In this document: positions 1 through 11,999 of the stretch, one piece after another
Layout of the letters: each line of letters opens with the position of its first letter
Position numbering within the stretch: position 1 is the stretch's first letter
Source: Capitulum mitella
Lineage: Eukaryota; Arthropoda; Thecostraca; Pollicipedomorpha; Pollicipedidae
Reading direction: 5' to 3'
Length of the DNA: 64,000 nt
Assembly: GCA_030062745.1 (NCBI GenBank)
Contig: CP099842.1
Coordinates: 7,695,838 to 7,759,837 of the forward strand
The notes under the pieces: model-generated
The model's database searches: none
What the model was told of the DNA's origin: nothing
The model's input: only the letters and a program-made list of their open reading frames with translations
Program-made: the position numbers and the translations under genes

Positions 1-174
1 TTCACTTACAATGTTTTTCGCATAAGCAGAAAGTGACGACCTTACGTTTCACTTTTTCGTAGCGGGAGCAGGAGTTCGTTTTGGTGGTTTTGGCTACAAT
101 TCGTTACAGTAGCACTGATATTGGCCGGTTGATTGTCGGTTTCGATGGTTTGGGTGACGGAGGTTTTGCTGTCA

Positions 175-232
175 GCTTCTGGTAGCTCACTGTAGACGGA
201 CAAAGTAGAGGTACATGGTTCGAATCTGGTCG
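175..232 (+). pseudogene. tRNA-Tyr remnant
   Basis: The 5' arm (CTTCTGGTAGCTCACTGTAG) runs straight into the anticodon region because most of the D arm is missing. A shifted T-arm-like stretch (GGTTCGAATCTGG) follows. It cannot fold as a tRNA and is the left-most decayed member of the cluster. Confidence 0.6.
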
Positions 233-525
233 CTGGGGCGGCGCCTGGATCGCATGTTACGACCCTGTGTATATATTGCACACAGCATGGGTAAGTTAGG
301 CTCATAGTCATAACAGTTTTCGAAATGTTTTCGCAGTTTTCTTATGCTCGTGTGGTATTGTCAAGCTGTTGTGTACAGGGCAGTCCTTTTGTGTCGTTGC
401 CTGGCCACCGACCAACAGCTGACTGGATTTGTGAATGCTCCCAGGCGAAAGTGGGCCAGGTAACGAAGGGTGTCGTCGGTCAGCCACTCTGGCCACAGTT
501 TGGCCGACATAGCTGGTGCCAACAG

Positions 526-612
526 CCTCTGGTAGCTCAGTTGGTAGAGCGGTGGACTGTAGAGGAAAGTGCAGACATCCATAGGTCGCTGGTTCAAATC
601 CGGCCCGGAGGA
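526..612 (+). tRNA. tRNA-Tyr (GUA), intron-containing
   Basis: All arms fold. The acceptor pairs CCTCTGG with CCGGAGG (one T-G wobble), the D stem is GCTC/GAGC, the anticodon stem GTGGA/TCCAT, the T stem GCTGG/CCGGC, and the discriminator is A. The loop CTGTAG places anticodon GTA at 34-36. A 14-nt intron (aggaaagtgcagac) sits after base 37, the canonical position for eukaryotic tRNA introns. A T4 run 3 bases downstream can serve as pol III terminator. This is the reference gene for the family. Flanking homology to other copies extends more than 100 bp upstream. Confidence 0.95.
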
Positions 613-1465
613 CATTTTGGCGGCGTGATTTTCTTTGACTTGGGCCTCTGTTGTTATTGACTCGTCTCTTCATTCAATCTGCGGTGCTCATAATTTATTG
701 CACGGCTGAAAGTTTTCCGCCTCGCTAATTTGGCAGCTGTTTCTGCGTATGTGATGAAGTTGCACCTAAAGGTTTGTCTGTCGTCTGACCTGCCCTGTGT
801 CTGGTTATCCAGCACGTGCACCTACTCATCAGGCATCGCCTTTGCTCACCAAGACCGGTAACGCATCGTGGACGTAGAATGCCAAAGAAGTGATTCCATC
901 GAATGTCAGGTCTTGGATATGGATGTCTGGTTTGTTCTTGTGTAGTCCACTGCCGCGCAGTCTGAGCTTCCGAAAGTGGACTAAAAACGGTTTCATCACT
1001 AGCACATGATGAACTGTGCCAGTGAGTGCAGCGCCGAGTCCACCAGACGACCAACACCTCTGTTTGTATTAGTCCATTGTGTGTGTCCGCAGTCTCCAAA
1101 AGGACGGAACGTGACATTCACTAATGAGCAAAATGCGGTCACCATTTGAATATATGAACATGAATCGCAAGTTTCGAGTTCCAGTTGACCGGTTAACTTC
1201 ATCATCCGGTCGCCTTTTGAAGAATCAGTCTTTAGTCCCGCTCCAAGGACATCACTTGGCATCGGTAATGTCGGACCAGGACGGAGACAGAGGCAGCCAC
1301 CCTGACAGCACGGTGAATAATGGGCCGTGCTGGAGAGCACAGGTCAAGTAGAAGACATTGCGACGGACAACAACTGTAATATAAGCAAGGAATACGGCGG
1401 CAACAGGAAGGCGGCGTCAGCCAACGCTGTGACGACGGTTTGGCCGCTTATTTGGCCATCACCAT

Positions 1466-1553
1466 CCTTTGGTAGCTCAGTTGGTAGAGCGGTGGACTGT
1501 AGTGGGACGATGCAGTCATCCATAGGTCGCTGGTTCAAATCCGGCCCGGAGGA
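1466..1553 (+). tRNA. tRNA-Tyr (GUA), intron-containing
   Basis: Full cloverleaf with a 15-nt intron (tgggacgatgcagtc). Position 4 is T instead of C (CCTTTGG), giving a second wobble in the acceptor stem, so it may be slightly weaker than its siblings. TTTT follows within 6 bases. Confidence 0.92.
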
Positions 1554-2573
1554 TGTTTTGTTTCCTAGACTTTTTCGTGGGAAGGCTACTTATCGACAGT
1601 GACTGGTGCCTGCATTCAGTTTCCAGTTCTCCACGTTGACATTTTCATTGAGATATTTCAAAAACAGGCAACGCCAAATGTATATTCTTAACATGCGAAA
1701 AACTCCCGAGAACGTTCACGATAAATTATATCTTTTTTAGCAGCTGAGTCTTGGATATCTACTGAATTTAGCAGGAATATATTTTTTTAGTGACTGCTGC
1801 TCCGAACCCAAACAGGCAACCAGCACCGCAGTCATTGTTACTCCTTTTTTGTGTGCCTGGAGTCTCCGATCGTACAGGAGGGATATCCACAACTGAATCA
1901 GACTCGGTCACGGCTGCGGTCCTTTGTGAACCAGTATCACCATCGGTTTTGTTGCGAACGAGTGACGTCATCCTGTGATCCCGTGTGACGCGACAAAACA
2001 ACATTTCGTTCACATTCGAATGGAACAGAGGCTGCCTGTGTCGCCCGTCCAGTCTACCTGCGCCACACTGATGAGGAGTGATGCCGCTGGAGCGAGCACA
2101 AATATTTTCCCGGAACAGACGGACCGGACAAAGACGTTATTCGGCCACCAAGGAACCGCATGACGATATTTGTTCACGAAGGGGCACAGTCGTGACCGAA
2201 TGCTGTTCAGTCGTGGAATATCCCTCCTGCACGAGGGGGGGGACTGCAGTCACTTGTGAAAGACTTACACTGGGTACGGCGGAAGTTGCCTGTTTGGACT
2301 CGTGGCGGAACTGATTTGTTATTCGTGCAAAATGCTTGCAGATATACAAGACAGAACGGATCATGTTGCCGGAGATCACTGTGGAGATTTTGGAAAGAGT
2401 TTTACAGTTTGCAGACTTTCTTTTCGCGTTGTGCCAGTTCACATATCTCAGCCAAAACGTCAGCGTTGGAAACTTTAGATGGTTCAGTAAATGGTGGAAA
2501 CTATGTAATGAATGAGAGACCCAGTTACTGGCAAGGGATGGCCATCCCACACAAAAGTACAGGAGCCAAAACG

Positions 2574-2661
2574 TCCTCCGGGCCGGATTTGAACCAGCGA
2601 CCTATGGATGCCTGCTCTGTCCAACTACAGTCCACCGCTCTACCAACTGAGCTACCAGAGG
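2574..2661 (-). tRNA. tRNA-Tyr (GUA), intron-containing
   Basis: Full cloverleaf on the minus strand with intron ttggacagagcaggc. The upstream block (read on -, ending in TAGCTACCGCGACAAG) matches the block upstream of plus-strand copies. The whole promoter-plus-gene unit was therefore inverted, not only the gene. Confidence 0.94.
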
Positions 2662-3689
2662 CTTGTCGCGGTAGCTACGTCAGCCAAACCACAGACAGAG
2701 CGGCCGACCAACCCCGTCCTTCATTACCTGGCCCAGTCTCGCCCTGTAACATTCACTGCACCAGTCGGCTACCGGTGGACGTCCAGGTACCAGCGGAAAG
2801 GAACAACATCTACATGATAGTTGTAGAATGTAATTGTATATTGTACTTGTAATAATTATAGAACACCGCATGGACATATGACAATTATGAGACTCGTTCG
2901 AAAATCTTAACGACGTAAAACACCTACTGCCTAGGTTGTGCTTGCTGTCCAGCGTTTCACATGGTCACATCATGCCACCCAAACGATTGTACTACGACTC
3001 CAATACACGTAATATCGTACATTTTAACGCCATCACGACGGATCTCTGCCTTTTCTGTAGTTCACCGCGTTTCTAGACGGAGGGTGATCACACGTTGACA
3101 TTAGAGGCGGATTGTAAAGACTCTTCAGACAGACTATGGAAACAATGACCGAACAACCTATTTCCAGTTGCACTTTCTTTCACGCCTTGTGGTATCACTG
3201 TCAGGAATTGATCCTGTTGTCATAACCGAGGTATGAAATGTGCTGTCACCTTGCTGCACCGTGCCATGCTAGTGAGTTGGACCCCATGTCGAAAGAGGCG
3301 AGAATCCCCTGAATCAGTGTTAGTCCTTTGTATGTGCTTCCAGTCTCCCGTGGTATTTGAGGAGGCATCCCTACTGGGCCAGGTTCTGCCACAACGCGGA
3401 TCCTTTGTGAACACAAATCGCAGTCACCCCATTTCTTTTAACCAGAGAACGTGATCTGGTCCATCTCTGATGGAACATGTACTCCTGCTTCAGCGGCATC
3501 ATTCTTCATCGTTGGTGTGGAGACTAGGCGGGTTAGGAGTTGGTAGTAGCTAGAGTCACCACCCTTAGATTGTGCCGTGCTGCAAAAGGCAGTGGATGCC
3601 AGGCAAAATCTGGGAATATCACAGCTATGGGAAGGCGGCAGAAATCGGAGCCCTGCCGACCTTTTGGCTGGCGTATCGGCTACGAACAA

Positions 3690-3777
3690 CCTCTGGTAGC
3701 TCAGTTGGTAGAGCGGTGGACTGTAGAGGGACGGTGCAGGCATCCATAGGTCGCTGGTTCAAATCCGGCCCGGAGGA
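3690..3777 (+). tRNA. tRNA-Tyr (GUA), intron-containing
   Basis: Full cloverleaf with intron agggacggtgcaggc. The terminator TTTT begins 3 bases after the discriminator. Confidence 0.95.
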
Positions 3778-4327
3778 CGTTTTAGGCTGTACGGCTGGTG
3801 TTTCGACTACAGTGACGCCTGGCAAGCGGAATTTTTACTGGCTTCCCTGATGTGCACAAACAGTCATGTATTCACAAGATGGGTGATTGGAATTCGTCAT
3901 GACGCCACAACTGTTCATCACGTGCTCTCAATTTGGTGACGTGTAGCGCAGACCGGTGGAACCACCCATCATTGTGGTATCTTGGTACTCAGCACAAACA
4001 TGCAAATCTGTAGTAAAACGAGCGTTATTGCGAGGCATAGGTATGACGTGAATGATCTGGTCTCGTCGGTGGAGTGGTTTTTGGTATTGTGAGTTAATAC
4101 TGTTAGTTGATAGTTTTGTTTTCGGGAGACCGAAGGTGACTTCTGGTTCGTGAGTTGCTCCTTTTGGCCGACTGGCGCCTTTTAAGCTCCGGTCGGCTGT
4201 TGCGTGGCTGGCCACGAGCGGCCGGCTGCTGTGGTGAATACCCTGAGGTGAAAGTGCGCCAGGTGATCAAAGGGCGTGGTCGGGCACCTGCATGTCGACG
4301 GTTGGCCGAAGTAGCTACTGCAACAAG

Positions 4328-4415
4328 CCTCTGGTAGCTCAGTTGGTAGAGCGGTGGACTGTAGAGGGAAAGTGCAGGCATCCATAGGTCGCTGGTTCAA
4401 ATCCGGCCCGGAGGA
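4328..4415 (+). tRNA. tRNA-Tyr (GUA), intron-containing
   Basis: Full cloverleaf with intron agggaaagtgcaggc and TTTT directly downstream. The upstream block GGTTGGCCGAAGTAGCTACT is a variant of the conserved pre-gene element. Confidence 0.95.
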
Positions 4416-4825
4416 CGTTTTCACTCCTTGACTTTTGCTTTCCAGCTTGCCAGTCCTTGCCAGTGACGCTTTCCCTATCCAGTAGACAGTTTTCGTAATG
4501 TACTACAGTACTGGAAGTTTTCCGACGGCTTGACACTAATGTGTCGTGACGTGTAGCGCTCAAAGCAATGATTCCATCAACGGCCGGGCCAAAGTATTTC
4601 CTCAATGTCCGCACTGTTTTGCAATGCCCATTTTGAGGGCTGGAGTGCTCCTGCTGGCATATCGCAATGGTGTTTAGTTTCTGGTGAACAATTTTAGCCG
4701 AATGACAAGTAGAAATTACACAATATTTTGGTATGCATGACCATTTGCCAGCACCGTGCAAGTAAATAGTAATTTAGCTTGTGCCGCATCTAAGTAGTAG
4801 TGGTATTAGCGGCGGAGACTAAGCA

Positions 4826-4909
4826 TCCTCTGGGCCGAATTTGAACCAGCGAGCTATCGATGCCTGCGTTTATCTCAGTGGCCCTCTTTACCAACCGAGC
4901 AACCAGAAG
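4826..4909 (-). pseudogene. tRNA-Tyr pseudogene, anticodon lost
   Basis: The minus-strand copy keeps the T arm (read as TTGAACCAGCGAGC on +) and acceptor halves. The anticodon stem and loop are replaced by unrelated sequence, and the acceptor 5' end is mutated (CCAGAAG instead of CCAGAGG on +). Confidence 0.8.
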
Positions 4910-5454
4910 CTGGTGGCAGCAGCTTCGCCGACCCAACCGTGGACAGAGTGGCTGGCCGATGTCATCGTCGCGGCCATCATCATCCCACGATTTGCCGCCA
5001 TAAACTGTCGTTTTCGGCTAAAAACATGCATAGCCTGACAGCACGGCCGCTGCCTCCGCCGTCCTGTGGTCCACTCACCACTGATAACGGCCGACGCTGG
5101 AGGGGGAACGAATGCTGTTCTCTCACAAGGGACGGGGCAATGCCGTCCTGCCAGTGGGCCTTGGTCATGACTGATCCATTAGTGGATATCTGGTCTTGCA
5201 CGATAGGAGACTGCAGGCACACACAAAGGACTAGCATCGGTGGTGGCTAGGGTGGTTTGGGCCCACAGTTATTAGCGTACGCTTTTCGTGAACTATGCAA
5301 CTCAGGGGCAGTTACTGTCATGTCTTTGCTTGGACATTAGTAACTCAGTTTTGACTGTGACTTCGGAGTGTGGCTCGTGATGCTGGGGTTGAGGCCGGAG
5401 GCTTGCTGGTTGGCCGCAGTTTCCATAATTTGGCTGACGAGATTTTGCGCTCAG

Positions 5455-5520
5455 CGTGGGATAGCTCAGGTGACAGAGCGGTGGATTGTAGGGAGGAGAA
5501 CGTAGATCTTGATGTCCAGT
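5455..5520 (+). pseudogene. tRNA-Tyr 5' remnant
   Basis: The D arm and anticodon loop are recognisable (GTGGATTGTAG), and the upstream TTTGGCTGACGAG element is retained. The T arm and 3' acceptor are gone. Confidence 0.75.
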
Positions 5521-5817
5521 GCAGTAGGGGAAATGGCATTTGGGTCGTACGTGCGGCCATTTAAAACGGGATCTTGCAAGTTTAGATAAAGATACTCAGT
5601 CTTGAAGATTCCTAAAAGGTTTTCACGGTTTTCATTCGTTACCTGGCCGTTTCCGCTTTGTAAGAACAGAGCGGCTCCGTTCTGCTGTTTCCCGGCCGGC
5701 CGCTAACAACCATCTGGTGTGGCGAATGCCCTCAGTTCGAAGCGTACCAAGTAACGAAAGGCATAGTTGGACGCCTGCTCTGCTGACGGTTTGGCTGACA
5801 CAGCTCTTGCCACCAAG

Positions 5818-5905
5818 CCTCTGGTAGCTCAGTTGGTAGAGCGGTGGACTGTAGAGGAACGGTGCAGGCATCCATAGGTCGCTGGTTCAAATCCGGCCCG
5901 GAGGA
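5818..5905 (+). tRNA. tRNA-Tyr (GUA), intron-containing
   Basis: Full cloverleaf with intron aggaacggtgcaggc and TTTT 3 bases after the gene. It is preceded by TTTGGCTGACACAGCTCTTG, a version of the family upstream block. Confidence 0.95.
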
Positions 5906-6479
5906 CGTTTTATTCCTTCAACTTTTGTTGCAAGATACCAGTCCTCGTGACTGACGAGTTTGTCCAACCATTAGACAGTGGTAATGATTGTAGCATCGAA
6001 AATTTTGCATCGTCATATTTCGACATTTTCTATTTCCCGTATGTTACAGTCGTTCATAAAGTTGCTTCGCCATCCCATTCTGGCCTTGTTTCTGGTTATC
6101 GGTCTCGTCATTCCACGCATCTTACATCACCTTCGAACTCCAAAAACAATAATTTACATTGCTTGAAGGGTGCCGGAAGCAACGATTGTTTTCGCGACGA
6201 CGCCGATTTTTTCAGGGAATATCAGCATCTTGGTTCACTCAACGTTTTAACATCAATATGCTGTCTGTACGCCAAATGCTGGCATATCCCTGATGACTAA
6301 TGTAATTGGTTTGAACTGTAAGAATGGTTGAATCATTTGGACGTGACGAACAGTCCATGGTGTATTGTCCAGTGAAAGCACACCATATCAGTAAATGCAT
6401 TTCGGCAGGAAGAGCTATGCAGAAAGTCAGCTTGTCTGCCGTCGCGTTGGTAGCAGCACTGGCGGCGCCGAATGAAAGG

Positions 6480-6567
6480 TCCTCTGGACTGGATTTGAAC
6501 CAGCGATTTATGGATACCGCCATTGTTCCTGTACGGTCCATTGCGCTTCCTAATGGCACAACAGAGG
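6480..6567 (-). pseudogene. tRNA-Tyr pseudogene
   Basis: Full-length but diverged minus-strand copy. GTA is still readable in the loop, but the D stem, D loop and anticodon stem carry several mismatches (for example AATGGCACAACAGAGG on + in place of CTGAGCTACCAGAGG). Confidence 0.8.
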
Positions 6568-6984
6568 CCAACGGCATTTGATATGACAGCCAACAGTGGA
6601 AATATATACCAGCGGATGCCCGGATGCTCCTCCTGACAACAGTTAAATTGGTCACGTGGAAGGGAATCATGTCCAGGATGCCGAGTGTTGGCATAGCGTT
6701 ATGGCTGGTGTAATTCGGTTGAGATGGAAATTTCACTTCATCATAACGTGTAATTGGTGGGATGTGACAGTGCTCACTGTGTTTGCTGGACCCTGCGGTC
6801 CCGTTTTCAACGGGCAGCGATATCGTTTCATGGAGTCAGGGTGAATCACTCAGTCACAGGGCTCGGGTTTTGACCTCCGACCATGAAGGGCCGGGTGTTG
6901 AGGGCGTTCACCCAGCACCACAGGCGCCCAGCGCTGATCCAGAAATAGAGCCCGGCAAGAAGTTGCTTTTCAGTCCAGAAAATG

Positions 6985-7072
6985 TCCTCCGGGCCGGATT
7001 TGAACCAGCGACCTATGGATATCTGCACTGCCCAACTACAGTCCACCGCTCTGCCAACTGAGCTACCAGAGG
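6985..7072 (-). tRNA. tRNA-Tyr (GUA), intron-containing
   Basis: Full cloverleaf with intron ttgggcagtgcagat. There is one D-loop change (GTTGGCAGAGC) outside the stems. TTTT lies just downstream on the minus strand. Confidence 0.93.
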
Positions 7073-7600
7073 CTGGCGGCAAATGTTTCGCCAGCCAAAC
7101 CAGCGGCCTACCAGCTGCATGGCTCCGCCTTGCCGTGGCTACTCCACTTTCACTTGTGGTCGGCACTGATTCGCCTAGTTTCGGCGAAATCTCGGCCTAC
7201 TACCATGCATGTTCGCTATTGCTGGTCCCCATCCTGTCCCATTGCCCCCTGGCCGTAGGATTGCATTGTGGTTCGAAAGCGGTGGGCATTGTGACGTTTT
7301 GTGTCGAAATGATGGTATCATTTCACCAGAAATGAAAGTCTAAGTGTAAATAAAAAGATCAGGTGGATATGGCATGTGAATGAGTCCTAGTTCCATTTTG
7401 CTTGCCCAAACCATTTCAGGTGTTCCATGAGTGTTATTCCACACAAGAAGAACACTGACCACAGTGTTAGTCGTTTGTCAACGTGCTTCTCCCAGCGGAC
7501 GGGGCGGAGCCACGTCCCGAACTCGGGAATGGGGTCTGCTGGCCAACGTCTGTCGGTCAAACCGTGGGAAGAGTTTGGCGGATATATGCATTGTTATTGA

Positions 7601-7662
7601 TCTCTGGTGGCCGCGTTTGGTGGAGCGATGGACTAGATGAACGATGCAAATATCCGTATGGC
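7601..7662 (+). pseudogene. tRNA-Tyr pseudogene, 3' truncated
   Basis: TCTCTGG...GGAGCGATGGACTAGATGAACGATGCAAATATCC aligns with acceptor, D arm, anticodon arm and intron of intact copies. The T arm is missing and the anticodon loop reads CTAGA. Confidence 0.75.
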
Positions 7663-9364
7663 TTTTTCGATTATCTGTGTGTGCCCTGTGGCTGGCTGGG
7701 CCCTGATGATGACTTGCTTCTGCGTTGTTCTTTTATCAGTCGTCAGTTTTGTAGGGTGAGAGATGTTCAGACTGAGCTGCTTGCTTTGTAGTTTGAGGAG
7801 CATTTTACGCCGTTTCGTGAAAACGTATGTTAACAGTATAGAAAAACTCACGGGGACTCTGGAAGCAGAAATTTAAATTTTAACTTTGTCCATACAGTTT
7901 TATCGAGAAATGTGCAGACTCATTCCAAACGCATGCATGTATTGTGCAGCATGATCTATGAATGTGACGTAGTCGGAAAATTGTATACTATAGCAGTTGA
8001 GGTAATGGTAGGGTGCTTAAGTCCATTGATGTACCAACTGAGATACCGAAGGCTGGCGACATACATTTAGCCATTGTCTTTTGACTGTTTGTCTTCCCCG
8101 AAATTCACAAATTTAGGACTCCATGCAATTCTGCACTGCACGTGGAATTATCGGTATTACGCACTGCCTTGAATTTCCTTACATAAGTTACCGGTCTTCG
8201 TGCGGCTTTTCCCGCGGATTGCATGCCTGCAAACAGGGCGTGCTGCTAGCACCAGGTGAAAGTGTTAGTTTCCTCTGTATGGCTGCAGTCTCCCTCTTCG
8301 TGCGGGACCAGGCTTCTGACTGGTTGACTAGCGATTCAAAGTCGGCCACTGCTGCAGTCTGCAAACGAACTTAACATGCCCGCTTCCCGTAACCTATCAG
8401 TCACTCTAACCCGTCCCCCCTTCGACCACGCGCCTTTCTGCGTCGTTTCTGCGGAAAAGTTCGCAACGTTAGTATTTCTGGGAAAGGCTGTGGGACCGGC
8501 TTCCCAGCATTGCTAAGGAATCTCATTGTTGTTCACAGAAACATGCTGGGGATCCTTTTCGTTGGTGGTCGGAATGTAGTATGAATGCCATGAGCAGAAT
8601 GTTAGGTTTTAGTGTGGTAGTACCTGGAGGAATTTATCGCAATATCTGTACATCTATCACGTCTATTCTTTTAGAAACATGATTGCTTCGAAAGACGTTT
8701 TGAACGCTTTTTAAAATGATGAATATTTACATAGGTGGAAGGACTACGTGAACTGGTAACACTATACTTCTGGAACAAGCACAAATGTTCTAAAATTTCC
8801 TCTGTTTGGATTTGAATAAATAATCTTCGGATGCAGAAAACAGGGGCCTGTCGATTCCATTTTTCCAAGTTTGATGACAGCCTCGCAAACAGTGCTCAGA
8901 ACGTTCAGCAAGGGCTGATTGTGCCGCTCTTCAAGAGTATTTTTCGTCGCCGTAAGGTTCGCTCCGGAACAGTCTGTCCTGCCAACCGTGCGTTCGGGTG
9001 GACCCTCTTTCGAGGCCAACTTTTTGTGCCGGGACACCGTTATCTCATCGCACTCGATCGTCATCGCAGCTCGTTGCGAATGGAAGCGGTTACTGTGGGG
9101 GCTCTGGTGTGTCCAGACCCGACGTGGCTCCATTTCTTTACCTCCACAGACCTAGTCTGCAATTGCAGTAACGAACCACGTGCGGCGATTCCACGGGCTA
9201 GAACGCGCGGGCGCAGCACAGCGTGCACGCGTGGCGGCACGGTGCGTTTTGGCGGCTGCGGTGCGAGGGAGTACCGACCACAAGTGAAAGTGTAGCAGCC
9301 CTGGGAAGGCGGAGCCTGGCGGCCGCAGCGCGCACGGTTTGACCGGTCCCTTCGTTACCGTCAG
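7663..9364. other. Spacer without recognised gene
   Basis: Apart from one tRNA scrap at 8021-8052, no gene is seen. Reading frames of up to about 150 codons on + near 8.8-9.3 kb overlap the block that is duplicated upstream of other tRNA-Tyr genes and resemble no known protein. The last 200 bp are GC-rich and homologous to the flank of the 14,860 gene. Confidence 0.5.
8021..8052 (-). pseudogene. tRNA-Tyr 5' scrap
   Basis: GTCCATTGATGTACCAACTG followed by AGATACCGAAGG is a diverged copy of the anticodon-stem to acceptor 5' half of a minus-strand gene. Nothing else of the tRNA remains. Confidence 0.6.
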
Positions 9365-9452
9365 CCTCTGGTAGCTCAGTTGGTAGAGCGGTGGACTGTA
9401 GAGGAAAATTGCAGGCATCCATAGGTCGCTGGTTCAAATCCGGCCCGGAGGA
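9365..9452 (+). tRNA. tRNA-Tyr (GUA), intron-containing
   Basis: Full cloverleaf with intron aggaaaattgcaggc and a TTTT terminator 3 bases downstream. It lies 676 bp before the first GCA-type pseudogene, matching the last plus gene of each unit in the array that follows. Confidence 0.95.
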
Positions 9453-10040
9453 CGTTTTGGAGCGCTGCCACGGTGACAACTATGGGACAGACAGAAATCG
9501 GGTAATGAAAGTCTTGCGATAACACGTATAAGCAATTGATCGTAGTGAATATATACACCCCTGCGGTCTTTGCCCGGCTTGCGGAATAACGGTGACATGG
9601 TGACAATCAGACTTGAGATTGGAGAAAACCAAATTCGTTCGAAAACGGATTTGCGATTGGTTTTCAGCGCCGCCATTTTTTCCCGCCAGCAAAACGCGCA
9701 ATTATTTCACACTGCAGTTATGAGTGAGCATTGCCCAAGTTGGCATATCACTCACTCTGGTCGTATAGGATCCTGTTCACTTTAGTGTGCGATGCGTGAC
9801 GATTGATGTTGCCAGGGATTTGCGATCATTCGAGGTGGACTACGCATACTGAAGTAACGAAATCCATGTCGTTTAAGGTATCATGGTGTAATGCCACCAG
9901 AAATCGTGCGGCAGAAAATGCTAATTGTTCATTATTACGGAAGTAGCGTCGGAGGCGTTGCTAAGTAAGTTTCTGGGATGTAGCATGGCATCGCTCAGCT
10001 TATGCGCCCACGACATACTGAGCCACATCATCTCAGAATG

Positions 10041-10128
10041 TCCTCCGGGCCAGATTTGGACCAGCGACCTCTGGATATTTGCGCCGTTTCTCTGCAGTCC
10101 ACGGCTCTAACAGCTGAGTTACCAGAGG
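10041..10128 (-). pseudogene. tRNA-Tyr-derived pseudogene with GCA anticodon
   Basis: Full-length copy on -. The loop reads CTGCAG, so the anticodon is GCA (Cys) instead of GTA. The T loop is also changed (GGTCCAAATCTGG), which breaks B-box and T-loop consensus. It marks the start of the first tandem unit. Confidence 0.8.
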
Positions 10129-10891
10129 TTGGTGGTGCTTCACATGTCAGGTGAAATGGCCACCGAGCGGATCCACGTTCTATCGTTTGGTGGTTCTTAC
10201 TGTTGTTTCTGCGTTAAATGTTTCCATTTCAGTTGCAAGGAAAGGGGCACGCGAATGTCTTCCTTTGCGCTTTTGCAGCCGCCCGCTCTCTGATCGATGT
10301 TCGTGTACATGAGGGATGTTGTCTGATTTTGGAACAGTAGTAAATGTTTCCATGTATTGGACGGGTTTGGGCGCCTGTCCATGTCTCAGGTGTTCTTTTT
10401 AAGTCGATGGACGAGGCGAAAAGATGCATCTAGAAACTCGAGGAACATCTGTCGCTGGTGGTCTCGATTGGATCGGGTTTTTCATTAGTCTCAGCCATCA
10501 CGGGTAACTGCAGTTGCGCACAAGAGACAAGCACTGGTAGTGGTGTTATCTGCGTGTGCGGCGTGGACAGCCTGTCCTCGCTATGACGGGCAGCTGCAGT
10601 TGCGCACAGTCGACAGGCACATGTAATGGTCCTGTCTGCTTGTGCAGCACACACACTTGCCGTTTGTCATTGCGACTGGGGAATGGTGTATATTTCACGG
10701 AGGCGTTTCAGGGTCATTAGCGTCGTTGACCGCAATGAGTACATATAAACAAGGGACCATTACGAGTTGTCATGTAGCTCATTGAACGCGGGCGATGTTA
10801 CCGTATGATTATGGAATGGTGCTCCTTTTCAGTAGAACTTGAATGGTATTTGCATTGTCGACGGTTTGGCCGACGTACGCCGTTTCAACAG

Positions 10892-10979
10892 CCTCTGGTA
10901 GCTCAGTTGGTAGAGCGGTGGACTGTAGAGGAATGTGGCAGGTATCCATAGGTCGCTGGTTCAAATCCGGCCCGGAGGA
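10892..10979 (+). tRNA. tRNA-Tyr (GUA), intron-containing
   Basis: Full cloverleaf with intron aggaatgtggcaggt and TTTT 3 bases downstream. Upstream GTCGACGGTTTGGCCGACGT is one of the best examples of the conserved pre-gene block. Confidence 0.95.
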
Positions 10980-11806
10980 CGTTTTGGAGCGCTGCCGTTG
11001 TGACAACCAGATAAGAAGCCAGGTACAGGAAGTCATACGAAAACAGATGAGGGATTCATATTAGAGAACATGCACGCTGGTGTGGTTTGTGCCCACTTGC
11101 GGACAGTGGTTAATTTTTCATGCCACCTTTTTTGCAGGCGGAATTGCAGGTGGAATTATGTTGCTCTGCAATCACGACTAAGCATTGCGGTTCAGATTGC
11201 AAGTCTGGTTCCATTTTCAAGCGATGAAGATTTGAGCTTGATGTTATATTGTACATTTGGAATATGTAGGATGCTATACAGTTCATTGTTTGGATGCGTG
11301 ACGAATGATGCTGCCAGGGAGTTTGATCATTTGAAGTGGGCATGCATGTGGTAGCTAAATGCAGGTTGCTTAAGGCGTCGTAGGGTAAAGGTATTAAAAC
11401 TCGCGTGGTGGAAGTGGTGAGCCATTAAATGTTGGTGATAGTGTCGATGTTGTTAGTTAAGTAAATTTCCGAGGTTTGGTACGTTGCACTATGATCAAGC
11501 CGTAATCATGGCATCGCGCGGCTGATATGCCCACAGAAGTAATCAGTTATAGTTCGTTTTGGAGGCCGTTCCGCTTAAGCGCCTTAATTTCAACTGCTTG
11601 TGCAAAGCACACCGGAATGCGTGTGGGACGGGTGGACGGACACTTGACTTTTATGCTGAACACCAATTTATTTCGGTAACAAAAATGAACCATAGATATA
11701 AGATGTGGATGCCATTTGAGTCCATGCGAAGAAGCCATTTGGGCGCTCAAAGGAAATGGTCTTTTGAAAATAAACGAACCATAGTCAGCCCCATCACCTC
11801 AAAACG

Positions 11807-11894
11807 TCCTCCGGGCCGGACTTGAACCAGCGACCTATGGATATCTGCCTTGTCCAACTACAGTCCACCGCTCTACCAGCTGAGCTACCAGAGG
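11807..11894 (-). tRNA. tRNA-Tyr (GUA), intron-containing
   Basis: Full cloverleaf with intron ttggacaaggcagat. The T loop is TTCAAGT instead of TTCAAAT and the D arm is GCTCAGCTGGTAGAGC. Both variants are shared with the copy at 17,386, which supports co-duplication. Confidence 0.94.
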
Positions 11895-11962
11895 CTGTTA
11901 TCAGCACCTACGGCGCCCGAACCGTAGACAGATCGGCTGGCCGACCCCGCCCTTCGTTACGT

Positions 11963-11999
11963 CTGCAGTCCATCGCTGTACCAACTAAAATACCATGGG
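11963..11999 (-). pseudogene. tRNA-Tyr 5' scrap
   Basis: CTGCAGTCCATCGCTGTACC followed by AACTAAAATACCATGGG aligns with the anticodon-stem to acceptor 5' half. It sits about 70 bp from the intact minus gene and is conserved in position in units 2 and 3. Confidence 0.6.
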
